Position numbers and translations under genes: made by a program. This document shows positions 54,749-64,000 of a stretch of 64,000 nt of DNA, one piece after another (positions within the stretch are counted from its first letter, which is position 1; every line of letters starts with the position of its first letter). Below the pieces are notes generated by a model, which searched no databases, had not been told where the DNA came from, and saw only the letters and a program-made list of their open reading frames with translations. The stretch covers positions 62,001 through 126,000 of the forward strand of contig UBWZ01000010.1 of assembly GCA_900469345.1 (NCBI GenBank). Direction: 5' to 3'. This stretch comes from Hyphomicrobiales bacterium. Lineage in GTDB: Bacteria > Pseudomonadota > Alphaproteobacteria > Rhizobiales > Rhizobiaceae.

Positions 54749-54827
54749 CTAAGACAGTTTCCTCGCCAAACTCGCGGTTTGGCGCCAACGGCTTGCGCTC
54801 GATGCCGCATAAGCAGAGGTGGACGAC

Positions 54828-57020
54828 ATGGATACGATGACGACGGAAGGGCAGCAGCCGGACCCGGTGGTTGCCGCGGGCGCCGAAGATCTGCTGACGA
54901 GCCCGGACCGTTTCATCAACCGGGAGTTCTCCTGGCTGCAGTTCAATCGTCGCGTCCTGGAAGAGACGTTGAACACGGCCCATCCGCTCTTGGAGCGGGT
55001 CCGCTTCCTGTCGATTTCCGCTACCAATCTGGACGAATTCTTCATGGTCCGCGTCGCCGGGCTGGAAGGGCAGGTCCGGCAGGGCATCGTCATCCGCAGC
55101 CCCGACGGCAAGACGCCGGCCGAGCAGCTGGACTTCATCCTGCAGGAGATCGACAATCTTCAGATGGAGCAGCAGGCCTCGCTCGCCGTGCTCCAGCAGT
55201 ACCTCGCCCAGGAGGACATTCTGATTGTCCGCCCGGCTGCCCTGTCCGCCGAGGACCGCAACTGGCTGGCCGGCGCCTTCGAGGATGAACTGTTCCCCGT
55301 CCTGACGCCGCTTGCCATCGATCCGGCCCATCCGTTCCCGTTCATCCCGAACCTCGGCTTCTCCATGGGGCTGCAGCTTCACAGCAAGCACGGCAAGGAG
55401 CCGATGACCGGCCTGCTGCGTCTGCCGACGACGCTCGACCGGTTCGTCCGCCTGCCGGACGAGGGGACGACCATCCGCTACATCACCCTGGAGGATGTCG
55501 TCGGCATGTTCACCGACCGCCTCTTTCCCGGCTACGAGGTCAAGGGCGGCGGCACCTTCCGCATCATCCGCGACAGCGATATCGAGGTCGAGGAAGAGGC
55601 CGAAGACCTGGTGCGCTTCTTCGAGACGGCGCTGAAGCGCCGCCGCCGGGGCAAGGTGATCCGCATCGAGACCGATTCGGAAATGCCTGCGTCGCTGCGC
55701 AAGTTCGTGGTTCAGGAGCTTGGCGTGCCGGACAACCGCGTGGCGGTTCTGCCGGGTCTTTTGGCGCTCAACACGATGTCGGAGATCGCCAAGGCGCCGC
55801 GCAACGACCTGCGCTTCGAGAGCTACAATGCCCGATTTCCCGAACGGGTCCGGGAACATGCCGGCGACTGCCTCGCCGCCATCCGCGAAAAGGACATGGT
55901 GGTCCACCATCCGTACGAGAGCTTCGACGTGGTGGTGCAGTTCCTGCTTCAGGCGGCGCGCGACCCGGACGTCATCGCCATCAAGCAGACGCTCTATAGA
56001 ACCTCCAACGACAGCCCCATCGTCCGAGCCCTGATCGACGCTGCCGACATGGGCAAGTCGGTCACCGCGCTCGTCGAGCTCAAGGCGCGTTTCGACGAGG
56101 AAGCCAACATCCGCTGGGCGCGCGACCTCGAGCGCGCCGGCGTCCAGGTCGTGTTCGGCTTCATCGAGCTGAAGACGCACGCCAAGATGTCGATGGTGGT
56201 GCGCCGCGAGGAGGGCAAGCTCAGGACCTACTGCCATCTGGGCACCGGCAACTACCATCCGATCACCGCCAAGATCTACACCGACCTGTCCTTCTTCACC
56301 TGCAATCCGAAGATCGCCCACGACATGGCGAACATCTTCAATTTCATCACCGGCTATGGCGAGCCGACGGAAAGCATGAAGCTGGCGGTATCGCCTTTCA
56401 CGCTACGGCCGCGCATCCTGCGGCACATCGAGGAAGAGATCTGTCACGCGCAGAACGGCAAGCCGGCGGCGATCTGGATGAAGATGAACTCGCTCGTCGA
56501 TCCGGAGATCATCGATGCGCTCTACCGTGCCAGCCGCGCCGGCGTGGATATCGATCTGGTCGTGCGCGGCATCTGCTGCCTGCGACCCCAGGTCCCGGGA
56601 CTGTCGGGCAACATCAGGGTGAAATCGATCGTCGGCCGCTTCCTGGAACACAGCCGGATCTTCTGCTTCGGCAATGGCTACGGCCTGCCGTCCGACAAGG
56701 CGTTGCTCTATATCGGCTCGGCCGACATGATGCCGCGCAACCTCGACCGAAGGGTCGAAACATTGGTGCCACTGCTCAACCCGACGGTGCACGAACAGGT
56801 TCTGTCGCAAATCATGCTGGGCAACTTGATTGACAACCAGCAGAGCTACGAGATATTGGCCGACGGCACGTCAAGGCGCATGGAGGTGCGCAAGGGCGAA
56901 GAACCGTTCAACGCGCAGCATTACTTCATGACCAATCCAAGCCTTTCGGGGCGAGGCGAAGCCCTGAAGTCCAGCGCCCCGAAACTGATCGCCGGTGTCA
57001 TGTCCGGACGCAAGAAATAG
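54828..57020 (+). CDS. ppk: polyphosphate kinase 1
   Basis: 730 aa. Makes polyphosphate from ATP. The N-terminal domain starts [20 protein letters not shown] and [20 protein letters not shown]. The catalytic domain carries [35 protein letters not shown], and the His-containing [16 protein letters not shown] and [12 protein letters not shown] 54828 follows GAGGTGG. It is 7 bp upstream of ppx. Confidence 0.97.
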   Translation: MDTMTTEGQQPDPVVAAGAEDLLTSPDRFINREFSWLQFNRRVLEETLNTAHPLLERVRFLSISATNLDEFFMVRVAGLEGQVRQGIVIRSPDGKTPAEQLDFILQEIDNLQMEQQASLAVLQQYLAQEDILIVRPAALSAEDRNWLAGAFEDELFPVLTPLAIDPAHPFPFIPNLGFSMGLQLHSKHGKEPMTGLLRLPTTLDRFVRLPDEGTTIRYITLEDVVGMFTDRLFPGYEVKGGGTFRIIRDSDIEVEEEAEDLVRFFETALKRRRRGKVIRIETDSEMPASLRKFVVQELGVPDNRVAVLPGLLALNTMSEIAKAPRNDLRFESYNARFPERVREHAGDCLAAIREKDMVVHHPYESFDVVVQFLLQAARDPDVIAIKQTLYRTSNDSPIVRALIDAADMGKSVTALVELKARFDEEANIRWARDLERAGVQVVFGFIELKTHAKMSMVVRREEGKLRTYCHLGTGNYHPITAKIYTDLSFFTCNPKIAHDMANIFNFITGYGEPTESMKLAVSPFTLRPRILRHIEEEICHAQNGKPAAIWMKMNSLVDPEIIDALYRASRAGVDIDLVVRGICCLRPQVPGLSGNIRVKSIVGRFLEHSRIFCFGNGYGLPSDKALLYIGSADMMPRNLDRRVETLVPLLNPTVHEQVLSQIMLGNLIDNQQSYEILADGTSRRMEVRKGEEPFNAQHYFMTNPSLSGRGEALKSSAPKLIAGVMSGRKK

Positions 57021-57027
57021 AACAAGC

Positions 57028-58548
57028 ATGGTACGATCTGAAGCCCGGGGGCGACTTCCAGGAGTATCCCCTGTCTCCGTCATCGACATCGGTTCGAACT
57101 CCGTCCGCGTCGTCATCTACGAAGGCATGTCGCGTGCCCCGACCATCCTTTTCAACGAGAAGGTGCTGTGCGGCCTCGGCAAGGGCCTTGGCTCGAGCGG
57201 CCGCATGGACGAAGAGGCGGTCCAGCGCGCGCTGGCGGCGCTGAAACGGTTCCGCGCGCTCTCCACGCAGGCTCGCGCCGATAAGGTCTACGTCCTGGCG
57301 ACTGCCGCCGCCCGCGAAGCCTCTAACGGACCGGAATTTGTGCGTCAGGCGGAGGAAATTCTCGGCCAGCCGATCCAGGTTCTGTCGGGCGAGGACGAGG
57401 CGCGCTATTCGGCGCTCGGCGTCATCAGTGGCTTCCACGACGTCGACGGCATTGCCGGCGATCTCGGCGGCGGCTCGCTGGAACTCATCGACATTAACGG
57501 CAAGGACTTCGGCCGCGGCATCACCCTGCCGCTCGGCGGGCTGCGCCTGTCGGAATCCTCGGGCAATTCGCTCGCCAAGGCGAGCAGCTTCGCCCGCAAG
57601 CAGGTCAATACCGCACGCTTCCTGAAGAAGGGCGAGGGACGAACCTTCTATGCGGTCGGCGGCACGTGGCGCAATATTGCCAAGCTGCACATGGAAATTA
57701 CCAAATATCCCCTGCATATGATGCAGGGCTACGAGCTTCCCACCAACGACATGCAGCGGTTCCTCGAAGAGGTGATCGCCGCCAAGGACAGCAAGGATCC
57801 GGCCTGGCAGGCGGTCTCGAAGAGCCGTCGTGCGCTGCTTCCCTTCGGTGCCGTTGCCATGCAGGAAGTGCTCAGCGTCATGCAGCCGGCCAAGGTCGTG
57901 TTTTCGGCGCAGGGCGTGCGTGAAGGCTATCTCTATTCCCTTCTGCCGCAGGACGAGCAGGACAGCGATCCGCTCGTCGTTGCTGCCGACCAGCTTGCCA
58001 TCCTGCGCGCCCGGTCGCCCGAGCATGCGCGGGAACTGGCCGAGTGGACCGGTCGCATGGTGCCCTTTTTCGGCATCGAGGAAACCGAAGAGGAAAGCCG
58101 CTACCGCGAGGCCGCCTGCCTTCTCGCCGATATCAGCTGGCGCGCCCACCCCGATTATCGCGGGGCCCAGGCGCTCAACGTCATCGCCCATTCCTCCTTC
58201 GTCGGCATCACCCATCCGGGGCGCGCCTACCTTGCACTGGCCAATTACTATCGCTTCGAGGGTCTGAACGACGACGGCGCCACGGGTCCGCTTGCCGGCA
58301 TCGCTACCCAGCGCCTGCTCGAGCTCGCAAAGCTGCTCGGTGGTCTTCTGCGGGTCGTCTATCTGTTCTCGGCCTCGATGCCCGGCATCGTCAACACGCT
58401 GACCTTCCGCGCCTCCTCGCGACCCGATCTCGACCTGGAATTCGTCGTGCCGCATGCTTGCGCCGATTTCGCCGGCGAGCGACTGGAAGGCCGCCTGCAG
58501 CAGCTGGCCAAGCTGACCGGCCGCAAGCTGGCCTTCGTGTTCGAATAG
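57028..58548 (+). CDS. ppx: exopolyphosphatase (Ppx/GppA)
   Basis: 506 aa. Degrades polyphosphate; the opposite activity to ppk next door. The ASKHA ATPase fold is visible: SVIDIGSNSVRVVIYEG, EDEARYSALGVI, and GDLGGGSLELI. A C-terminal helical domain follows. It starts just 7 bp after ppk, so the two are one operon. Confidence 0.95.
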   Translation: MVRSEARGRLPGVSPVSVIDIGSNSVRVVIYEGMSRAPTILFNEKVLCGLGKGLGSSGRMDEEAVQRALAALKRFRALSTQARADKVYVLATAAAREASNGPEFVRQAEEILGQPIQVLSGEDEARYSALGVISGFHDVDGIAGDLGGGSLELIDINGKDFGRGITLPLGGLRLSESSGNSLAKASSFARKQVNTARFLKKGEGRTFYAVGGTWRNIAKLHMEITKYPLHMMQGYELPTNDMQRFLEEVIAAKDSKDPAWQAVSKSRRALLPFGAVAMQEVLSVMQPAKVVFSAQGVREGYLYSLLPQDEQDSDPLVVAADQLAILRARSPEHARELAEWTGRMVPFFGIEETEEESRYREAACLLADISWRAHPDYRGAQALNVIAHSSFVGITHPGRAYLALANYYRFEGLNDDGATGPLAGIATQRLLELAKLLGGLLRVVYLFSASMPGIVNTLTFRASSRPDLDLEFVVPHACADFAGERLEGRLQQLAKLTGRKLAFVFE

Positions 58549-58688
58549 CAGCCGGGGGCAGACGCCCGGCCGCTCGCTGCCCCCGCAATGCTCATCTCGA
58601 ATGAGAGGTTGCCAAGAGCCCGGATCGGGCTCATCCTCATGCCGTTACGTATGCCGGTTGTTGGTGTTGGCTTCGAGGGGGCTCGAAC

Positions 58689-59966
58689 ATGGCAGTGGCA
58701 GGTGATGACGGTCCGCTGAAACAGGGCGGCAAGGCAGGTGGCGGACCACCGCCGGAAAACAACTTTCCCGAGAAGTATTTTTATGCCGGCGTTGCCGTCG
58801 GCCTGTTTCTCGTATTGCTGGGCACCGCGATCCTGCTCTTGGGAAAGAGCCAGGTTGCCTCGTCGCTGACCATCTGCGTCGGCTTCGGCCTCGTGCTTGC
58901 CGCGTTCGGCGCCAAGATTGCCGGCACCTGGGCCGGATGGTCGGTGACCGGCGCCGGCGCGATGGCCGTGCTCTTGTTTCTCGTTCTGCAGCAATACACG
59001 CCCAATGAGGAGCCCGCGGTGATGAAGGGCGAGATCAGCGGTGACTTTTCGCATGTCGCCGACATCCGCATCATCGACGAGGAACCTCTCTACATCTATC
59101 GCGATGCCTATGTGCGGCGCATCAAGTTCCTCGGCCTCGGCAAGTCGCTGAAGAGCCAGCAGATGCGCATGCAGGTCGATACGACCGAGAAGGAAGAGGG
59201 CAAGGAATACTTCGAGCTGATCGGAGACACCAAGGTAATCCGTGCGGCTTTCGACGACGGCAAACCGGTGCAGTGGCGGTTTGACTACAAGGCGCGGCAG
59301 GTCAAGAACGGTTCTGTCGTTCTGATGGCCGAGCAGGACATGCTGTCGCCGGGTGCAGGCATCGACGGCAGGGCGCGCGGCGCCTGGTGGGACCAGGCAG
59401 CCTACGCGCAGGACGCACCTGTCCCCGTATCGCCCGAGCGCATCCAGGCGGCGCTTGCAAGCCTGCGGGTCGACGATACCTTCGAGCGGCGCAACGCCCG
59501 CGATCTCCTGGTCTCCGCCGGAGAGGACGCCGTACCCATGATGATGTCCACTTTGCGCGCTTCGCCGGACGACTATCGCATCCGGTTGGGCGTGATCTAT
59601 GCGCTTGCCGAGATGATCCGGTCCGACCCGAAGCGGGCGCCGGGCCTGTCGGCAAAGCTCACTGCGGAAGATTTCCCGATCCTCGTTCAGGCCGCATCCG
59701 ACCCGGACAAGACCATCCGCTACCAGGCCGCGGATTTCCTCTACCGTCTGCAGGATCCGCGCGCCGTCCAGCCGAGCATCGATGCCGCCAGGGACGCCAC
59801 CGACGAAAGCACCGCAAACAACCAGATCCTCATCCTGCGGCAGTCCGGCGTGGCGCTGCCGTCGCAGCAGAAGAGCGATATCGTCAAGCAGCTCAACGAG
59901 CCCTCGACCAACTTCAACAAGAGCTTCAAGGCGTCTCCCACGCTCAACAACATCCTGAAGTGGTGA
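58689..59966 (+). CDS. membrane protein of unknown function with C-terminal HEAT-like helices
   Basis: 425 aa. A Gly/Pro-rich N-terminus is followed by three hydrophobic helices at about residues 31-52, 56-78 and 83-100. A mostly beta region then runs to residue ~240 (VADIRIIDEEPLYIYRDAYV and onward). The last ~170 residues are regular alpha hairpins (RNARDLLVSAGEDAVPMMMS; IRYQAADFLYRLQDPRAVQP) resembling HEAT repeats. No family is recognised. It follows ppx by 140 bp on the same strand. Confidence 0.6.
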   Translation: MAVAGDDGPLKQGGKAGGGPPPENNFPEKYFYAGVAVGLFLVLLGTAILLLGKSQVASSLTICVGFGLVLAAFGAKIAGTWAGWSVTGAGAMAVLLFLVLQQYTPNEEPAVMKGEISGDFSHVADIRIIDEEPLYIYRDAYVRRIKFLGLGKSLKSQQMRMQVDTTEKEEGKEYFELIGDTKVIRAAFDDGKPVQWRFDYKARQVKNGSVVLMAEQDMLSPGAGIDGRARGAWWDQAAYAQDAPVPVSPERIQAALASLRVDDTFERRNARDLLVSAGEDAVPMMMSTLRASPDDYRIRLGVIYALAEMIRSDPKRAPGLSAKLTAEDFPILVQAASDPDKTIRYQAADFLYRLQDPRAVQPSIDAARDATDESTANNQILILRQSGVALPSQQKSDIVKQLNEPSTNFNKSFKASPTLNNILKW

Positions 59967-60157
59967 ACGCAAGCCACGACGCTGGCGGGAGCAAGATGGG
60001 ACGGTGAATAAGGCGCCCGGTGTCGCTCGCGCTTTGTTTACCAATCCGAAACGCTGCGGTCAGGATCAGCCGATTGCACGGGCGCTCCCGGATTCCCATC
60101 TTGAGGATACGCCGGACGACAAAGCCCGGCCTGCGTAATTTCCAAAGGAATGACATC

Positions 60158-60415
60158 ATGAAGAAGGTAATCGCAGCCGCCCTCCTGGCGGCGCTTGCCG
60201 GCGCACCCGCCGCATTCGCGATCGAACCGATCCCCGGCAGCATCACCTATGGCGGCCAGCCGCATACCCGCCTGCAGAAGGCGCCGGTGGGCAGCCAGGT
60301 CCAGCACCAGTTCTATAATGGTGGCTATGACTACCGCGAGACCTACCTGATCCAGCCGGACCGCAGCCTGAAGCTGGTCGATCGCCACATCGTCCAGGTC
60401 CCCGGCGACCGGTAA
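60158..60415 (+). CDS. small periplasmic protein of unknown function
   Basis: 85 aa. A clear Sec signal peptide (MKKVIAAALLAALAGAPAAF) is cleaved near AFA-I. The mature ~63 residues contain VGSQVQHQFYNGGYDYRETY and a basic Arg/Val-rich end. No domain is recognised. AAAGGAA lies eight bases upstream. A strong bidirectional hairpin follows the gene. Confidence 0.7.
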   Translation: MKKVIAAALLAALAGAPAAFAIEPIPGSITYGGQPHTRLQKAPVGSQVQHQFYNGGYDYRETYLIQPDRSLKLVDRHIVQVPGDR

Positions 60416-60434
60416 CGGCGACCGCAAGTCCATA

Positions 60435-60496
60435 AAAAAGCCCCGGCTCGTGAACCGTCCAACCTATGGGTCGGTTCACTCGCACCGGGGCTTTTT
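60435..60496. terminator. long nested bidirectional terminator
   Basis: The outer stem pairs 60435-60446 with 60485-60496 (12 bp, A-rich to T-rich). An inner stem pairs 60450-60457 with 60472-60479 (8 bp). It separates the convergent periplasmic protein gene and the esterase-like phytase gene. Confidence 0.8.
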
Positions 60497-60524
60497 CTTT
60501 GCAGGCGTCAAGCGATGCGATCGC

Positions 60525-61880
60525 TCACTTGGCGTTGAGGAACTCGCCGGCTTCGATCAGGCTGAACTCGTTGTTGTCGGCCTTGTCGACGGCGCGGCCG
60601 GCCGAGAACGGCAGGTTGTTGTCGTTGCCGATCACCAGATGCGTGTCGTCCACCCGGTCGACGTTCTCGATCGTCACGAACGGCATGTCGTAGACGCCGT
60701 CCTTGGAGCCGGCCTTCTTCTTTTTGTCCGGGTCCTGGATGTTCAGAAGGTCGATGTAACCGATCTTGCGCACCGACTTGCCGGCATTGGCGTCTTTGAA
60801 CTCGATCTTGTAGACGCGCTTCAGTTCGGCCGGGGCCTCGAAGCAATCCGGCTTCGGCTGCTTGGCATCGGCGCATGCCTTGTCCTTGGTGCCGGCACCG
60901 TTGTCGCGCTCGATGACCAGGGCCGTGGTGCCGTCCAGCATGTTGAAGTCGCCGATCGAGGCGCCCTTGTCGGCGAACGGATAGAGCCAGGTGCGGCCGG
61001 TCCACGTCTTGCCGGCGACATCGAATTCGACGATGCGGATTGCGGTATGGCCGTCGACGGTCTCCACCTGGCCGTCTTCCTTGTAGAGCGGGCCTTCGAG
61101 AAGCGCATAGAGCTTGCTGCCGTCCTTCGACATGGCAAGCCCTTCAAAGCCGCCCGATCGCTTGAGGTTGAACACCGGGTTCTTGGCGGTCGGGTTGCCC
61201 GGCAGCTGGATCAGCGGATTGTCGGGAGACACGACAGGCTTGCCATCGACAGTCGTTGAAAACACGTCGGTGAGCTGTCCCTTTGCGTTCACCTTGATCA
61301 GGTAGGGGCCGAACTCCTCGCCGATCCAGAAGCCGTCGGCGACCGGCTGGATGGATTCGATGTCGAAATCCGAACCGGTCAGATAGCGCGTGGCGCTGCC
61401 TTCCATGACGATCGGGAAGGGTGCGATCTTGTTGGGGTCGGAGAGAAAGAGGTTGTTGACCACCTCGACCTTGTTGGCGGCCCAGTCGAACTTCAGCTGA
61501 TGCAGGAAGAGCATCGCGTCGTTGGAATTGGCCTTGGAGCCGAAGCCGTTGTCGGAAAGCGTCCAGAACGTGCCGTCCGACATCGTCTTGATGCCCGAAA
61601 AACCCTGGATCGGCTGGCCGGCGAATGGCAACTTGATATCGGTGACGCGGGTGCCGTCCTTGCCGTCGACGGTGCCGAGCGCGTCGGTCCGCTTGCGGTC
61701 CGGCGTGGTGAACTTGCCGGATGTCTTCAGATGATCCGGCGCGTCGGCCGGTGCGGCGACGATGGTGTTGGCAGGCAGGATGGCCTGTCCGGCGAGCTTG
61801 GCGGGAAATACCTGGTCGTCGGCGAAGGCCGGCGCTGCGAAAAGCGCGGCAAGCGCGACGGAAGCGAAAAGTCTGGTCAT
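60525..61880 (-). CDS. exported esterase-like / phytase-like beta-propeller protein
   Basis: 451 aa. The signal peptide MTRLFASVALAALFAAPAFA leads into a beta-propeller of the 'esterase-like activity of phytase' family. Recognisable segments are IQGFSGIKTMSDGTFWTLSD, FDIESIQPVADGFWIGEEFG, GFEGLAMSKDGSKLYALLEG and the C-terminal FVTIENVDRVDDTHLVIGND. It would act on phosphoesters in the periplasm. ATG 61880 gives the signal peptide; the longer frame does not. Confidence 0.86.
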   Translation of the reverse strand: MTRLFASVALAALFAAPAFADDQVFPAKLAGQAILPANTIVAAPADAPDHLKTSGKFTTPDRKRTDALGTVDGKDGTRVTDIKLPFAGQPIQGFSGIKTMSDGTFWTLSDNGFGSKANSNDAMLFLHQLKFDWAANKVEVVNNLFLSDPNKIAPFPIVMEGSATRYLTGSDFDIESIQPVADGFWIGEEFGPYLIKVNAKGQLTDVFSTTVDGKPVVSPDNPLIQLPGNPTAKNPVFNLKRSGGFEGLAMSKDGSKLYALLEGPLYKEDGQVETVDGHTAIRIVEFDVAGKTWTGRTWLYPFADKGASIGDFNMLDGTTALVIERDNGAGTKDKACADAKQPKPDCFEAPAELKRVYKIEFKDANAGKSVRKIGYIDLLNIQDPDKKKKAGSKDGVYDMPFVTIENVDRVDDTHLVIGNDNNLPFSAGRAVDKADNNEFSLIEAGEFLNAK

Positions 61881-61988
61881 GGGCCACCCATTGTTTGCGT
61901 GTCTGGAGACGCCAACCCGATAGGCGGCCCGCATGACGGCGACGTGATGGGTGCTTGAAGCTTCCGTGAACCTTTCTTGACCGGATTT

Positions 61989-62927
61989 TTACAAGCTAAT
62001 GAAGGAGTTGGTCGCCCGGGCGGCGTCCCGGCCGCTGCGCATCAGCCTCAGCCAGCGTCCGGGCGTCATGCCGAAGGTCTGCTTGAAATGCCGGGTGAAA
62101 TGGGCCTGGTCGGCAAACCCGGCATCGAACGCGGCTTCGGCCAGACTGACGCCGCCCGCCAGCGCGGCCTTGGCGCGGTCGAGCCGGCGCATCACGTGAT
62201 AGCGATGCGGACTGGTGCCGAACAGCCGGCGGAACTGCCGCGCCGTCTGGTAACGATCAAGGCCGCTCACCGCTTCGAGCGCCTGCGACGTGACCGGTTG
62301 ATGGCAGTGCTCGCGCAAATGGTCGCGGCAGCGTAGCATCGCCGCATGGTCAACCGGGCCGGATGGTGCCGGGCCGCCTGCGCTGTCGGAATGTCGTCGC
62401 AGTCCGGACGCCACCCGCAGCACGAGCTCGTCGAGCATCAGCGCTTCCGGCTGCCGGTCGAGATCGTCCAGCGCTTCGGCGAGGCAGAGACGCAGCATGG
62501 GGTCGGCAACCACGGGGTCGGGCACGAAGGGCAGCCCCCCTCGGCTTCCGTTCGCTTCCGCCAGCCGCTCCGGCGGCATGTAGAGCATGCGGTAGGTCAG
62601 CCCGTCCTCGGTGCCGGCGGCCCCGTCATGAACCTCGTCCGGATGCAGCACGATGACATTGCCCGGCAGGCTGGCGCGCTCGGCACCCCGGTAGCGGAAC
62701 GTCTGGACGCCCGAAAGTGTCACCCCGATGGCATAGGTGTCGTGCCGATGCGGCTCGAACCCCTGTCCGCGGAAACGCGCCTCGATGCGCTCGATATTGC
62801 CGGCGGGCGTCGCCTGCAGGATGCCGTCTGCCGTGACCACCCCCGCGCACGGACGTTCAAGACCGACCGGTGCCGCATCGGCTAGGTCCGGTGGCTTCGC
62901 AGACCTTGCAATGGAGTTGTCCCGCAT
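61989..62927 (-). CDS. AraC family transcriptional regulator
   Basis: 312 aa if started at ATG 62927. The N-terminal cupin-type sensor (HRHDTYAIGVTLSGVQTFRY, then PGNVIVLHPDEVHDG) precedes two helix-turn-helix motifs (SQALEAVSGLDRYQTARQFR; SLAEAAFDAGFADQAHFTRH). Its ATG shares CATG with the start of the divergent DUF2000 gene, so the true start may be further inside, for example a GTG before VTADGILQ. It probably controls the DUF2000 gene. Confidence 0.88.
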   Translation of the reverse strand: MRDNSIARSAKPPDLADAAPVGLERPCAGVVTADGILQATPAGNIERIEARFRGQGFEPHRHDTYAIGVTLSGVQTFRYRGAERASLPGNVIVLHPDEVHDGAAGTEDGLTYRMLYMPPERLAEANGSRGGLPFVPDPVVADPMLRLCLAEALDDLDRQPEALMLDELVLRVASGLRRHSDSAGGPAPSGPVDHAAMLRCRDHLREHCHQPVTSQALEAVSGLDRYQTARQFRRLFGTSPHRYHVMRRLDRAKAALAGGVSLAEAAFDAGFADQAHFTRHFKQTFGMTPGRWLRLMRSGRDAARATNSFISL

Positions 62928-63333
62928 GTTCGATACCAAGATCGCTTTCGTCCTTCGCGATGACCTTGCCCCCTGGCAGGCCCTGAACGTGACCGCATTC
63001 CTGACGAGCGGCATCGTCGCCCAGGCGCCGGAGATCATCGGGCAAGCATACCGGGATGCCGCCGGCAATGTCTACAATCCGCTGACCATCCAGCCGATGG
63101 TGATCCTCTCGGCCGATCAGGATCTGCTGAGAACCATCCACAGGCGCGCGCTGGAGCGGCAGGTGATCTGCTCGGCCTATGTCGAGGAGATGTTCGCAAC
63201 CGGCCATGACGCCGCCAATCGCGAGGTTTTTGCAAAGTTTGCGCCCGAGGACGCCAAACTGGTTGGCCTCGCGCTGCGCACCGACAAGAAGATCGTCGAC
63301 AAGATCACCAAGGGCGCCAGGATGCATCCCTGA
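62926..63333 (+). CDS. DUF2000 domain protein
   Basis: 135 aa, beginning MFDTKIAFVLRDDLAPWQAL, the DUF2000 N-terminus. The fold of this family resembles peptidyl-tRNA hydrolase 2, but its function is unknown. GGAG lies nine bases before ATG 62926, and an in-frame ATG at 62911 is possible. It is head-to-head with the AraC regulator. Confidence 0.85.
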   Translation: MFDTKIAFVLRDDLAPWQALNVTAFLTSGIVAQAPEIIGQAYRDAAGNVYNPLTIQPMVILSADQDLLRTIHRRALERQVICSAYVEEMFATGHDAANREVFAKFAPEDAKLVGLALRTDKKIVDKITKGARMHP

Positions 63334-63355
63334 TCTGGCCGCAGCCTTTCGCGCT

Positions 63356-64000
63356 TCAGGCTTCCAGCGCCAGCACGGCAAAGCTCGCCAGCCAGTGCTC
63401 GCCCATGTAGTCGCCCGCCACATGCGGCAGTGCGGTGTCGAGATGGGCGGCGGCCGCCGACAGGAGAATCGGCCGGCGCGCATCGGCCTCCGGCAGCGCC
63501 CCGGCGAGCGACCGCCAGCACCAGGCGCGCGACAGGTTGAGCCCATCCAGATGGGCAATCTTGCCGTCCGTCCGGTCTGAGACCGAGGCGGTCCTGAACA
63601 GCGTCGACGGCTGGCTCTCGGCAATCTGCGGCAGGAAGCGGTCGAACCACGGCAGGAAATCGCCGGCAGGCATCAGGCGGCGCATGCACTCCGCCTCGAT
63701 CAGCGCGGATGAGAGGAAATCGTCCCCGGAGGGTTCGCCCCAGGCGGGGCAGTCGGCATCGGCTCCATACCAGAGCATTGCCGTTTGCCGCAGCAGGCCC
63801 AGCAGGCCATGGTCGCCGGTCGCTTCCGCGTAATCGGCTGCGAGCCGCAGGGCAAAGGCGGTGTTGTAGTGTGTGCCGACCCGCACCGGATAGGTGGCGA
63901 TCGGCAGGAAGTCTTGGAACCGCTGGACAAACACCTGCGTCAGCGGCCGCAGGCGATCCGCCCACGAACCACCTTCGAGACCCTGAAGCTCGCAGGCGAG
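63356..64000 (-). CDS. DUF2891 domain protein, C-terminal part (5' end outside window)
   Basis: The frame is open from 64000 down to the stop at 63356, so the N-terminus is missing. Segments YPVRVGTHYNTAFALRLAAD, CPAWGEPSGDDFLSSALIEA, and LNLSRAWCWRSLAGALPEAD match the DUF2891 helical barrel family; function unknown. It is convergent with the DUF2000 gene. Confidence 0.85.
   Translation of the reverse strand, partial: LACELQGLEGGSWADRLRPLTQVFVQRFQDFLPIATYPVRVGTHYNTAFALRLAADYAEATGDHGLLGLLRQTAMLWYGADADCPAWGEPSGDDFLSSALIEAECMRRLMPAGDFLPWFDRFLPQIAESQPSTLFRTASVSDRTDGKIAHLDGLNLSRAWCWRSLAGALPEADARRPILLSAAAAHLDTALPHVAGDYMGEHWLASFAVLALEA

Noticed and set aside
54687-56321. 544-codon minus-strand frame antisense to ppk
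   Set aside because: The sense frame is a complete polyphosphate kinase; the antisense frame has no domain.
58549-58600. GC-rich inverted repeats after ppx as a terminator
   Set aside because: Competing short stems without a T-run; too ambiguous to call.

Overview
The window is a chromosomal segment of an alphaproteobacterium, most probably Rhizobiaceae (Rhizobium / Agrobacterium / Shinella type). Support comes from gene orders typical of that family (rpsF-rpsR-DUF2232-rplI; fabD-fabG-acpP-fabF-mltG-yicC-gmk; lptF-lptG-lptD-surA-pdxA-rsmA; uvrC-pgsA-moaD-moaE; perM-hdaA-ppk-ppx), from high GC content, from the long charged C-terminal tails on S6 and L9, and from frequent ATGA/TGATG stop-start overlaps. 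This is inferred from the sequence alone; no database search was possible. No tRNA, rRNA, CRISPR array, insertion sequence or prophage was seen.

Layout. 1-6 kb: the 3' part of a chemoreceptor with a C-terminal CheR/CheB docking pentapeptide, then leftward dnaB and the ribosomal operon rpsF-rpsR-DUF2232-rplI. 6-9.4 kb: small accessory genes (tiny membrane protein, secreted phosphatase, glycosyltransferase-like protein, cupredoxin, aldo/keto reductase). 9.4-17.1 kb: rightward fatty-acid synthesis, cell-wall and nucleotide cluster (fabD, fabG, acpP, fabF, mltG, yicC, gmk) and an EF-hand protein. 17.1-24.7 kb: leftward outer-membrane biogenesis operon lptF-lptG-lptD-surA-like-pdxA-rsmA. 24.9-33.8 kb: pepA-holC, a polysaccharide deacetylase lipoprotein, a prolyl oligopeptidase, a VapBC module, an ABC-F ATPase and a degenerate GGDEF protein. 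34-38 kb: a frameshifted GST, ndk, a lipoprotein/CGNR-regulator pair facing an orphan LivH-type permease, and a second toxin-antitoxin (TA) module. 38-41.6 kb: uvrC-pgsA-moaD-moaE. 41.6-45.2 kb: a long gene-free stretch, an Omp25-like barrel, GST, RNase T2 and rlmJ. 45.2-50.2 kb: a molybdopterin oxidoreductase coupled to nudK, an alpha/beta hydrolase and a stand-alone phnM. 50.2-52.7 kb: a third TA module and purM-purN. 52.8-60.4 kb: perM, hdaA, ppk, ppx and two unknown proteins. 60.5-64 kb: a phytase-like esterase, a head-to-head AraC / DUF2000 pair and a partial DUF2891 gene.

Most of the window is core metabolism and envelope biogenesis. The accessory signal lies in three PIN-domain TA modules, the CGNR/LivH divergon with symmetric overlapping promoters, the catalytically degenerate GGDEF protein, the single-base-frameshifted GST, the phnM gene without other phn genes, and a structured 670-bp intergenic stretch before the outer-membrane barrel gene. 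No large undescribed system was found; the CGNR/LivH divergon is the best small candidate.
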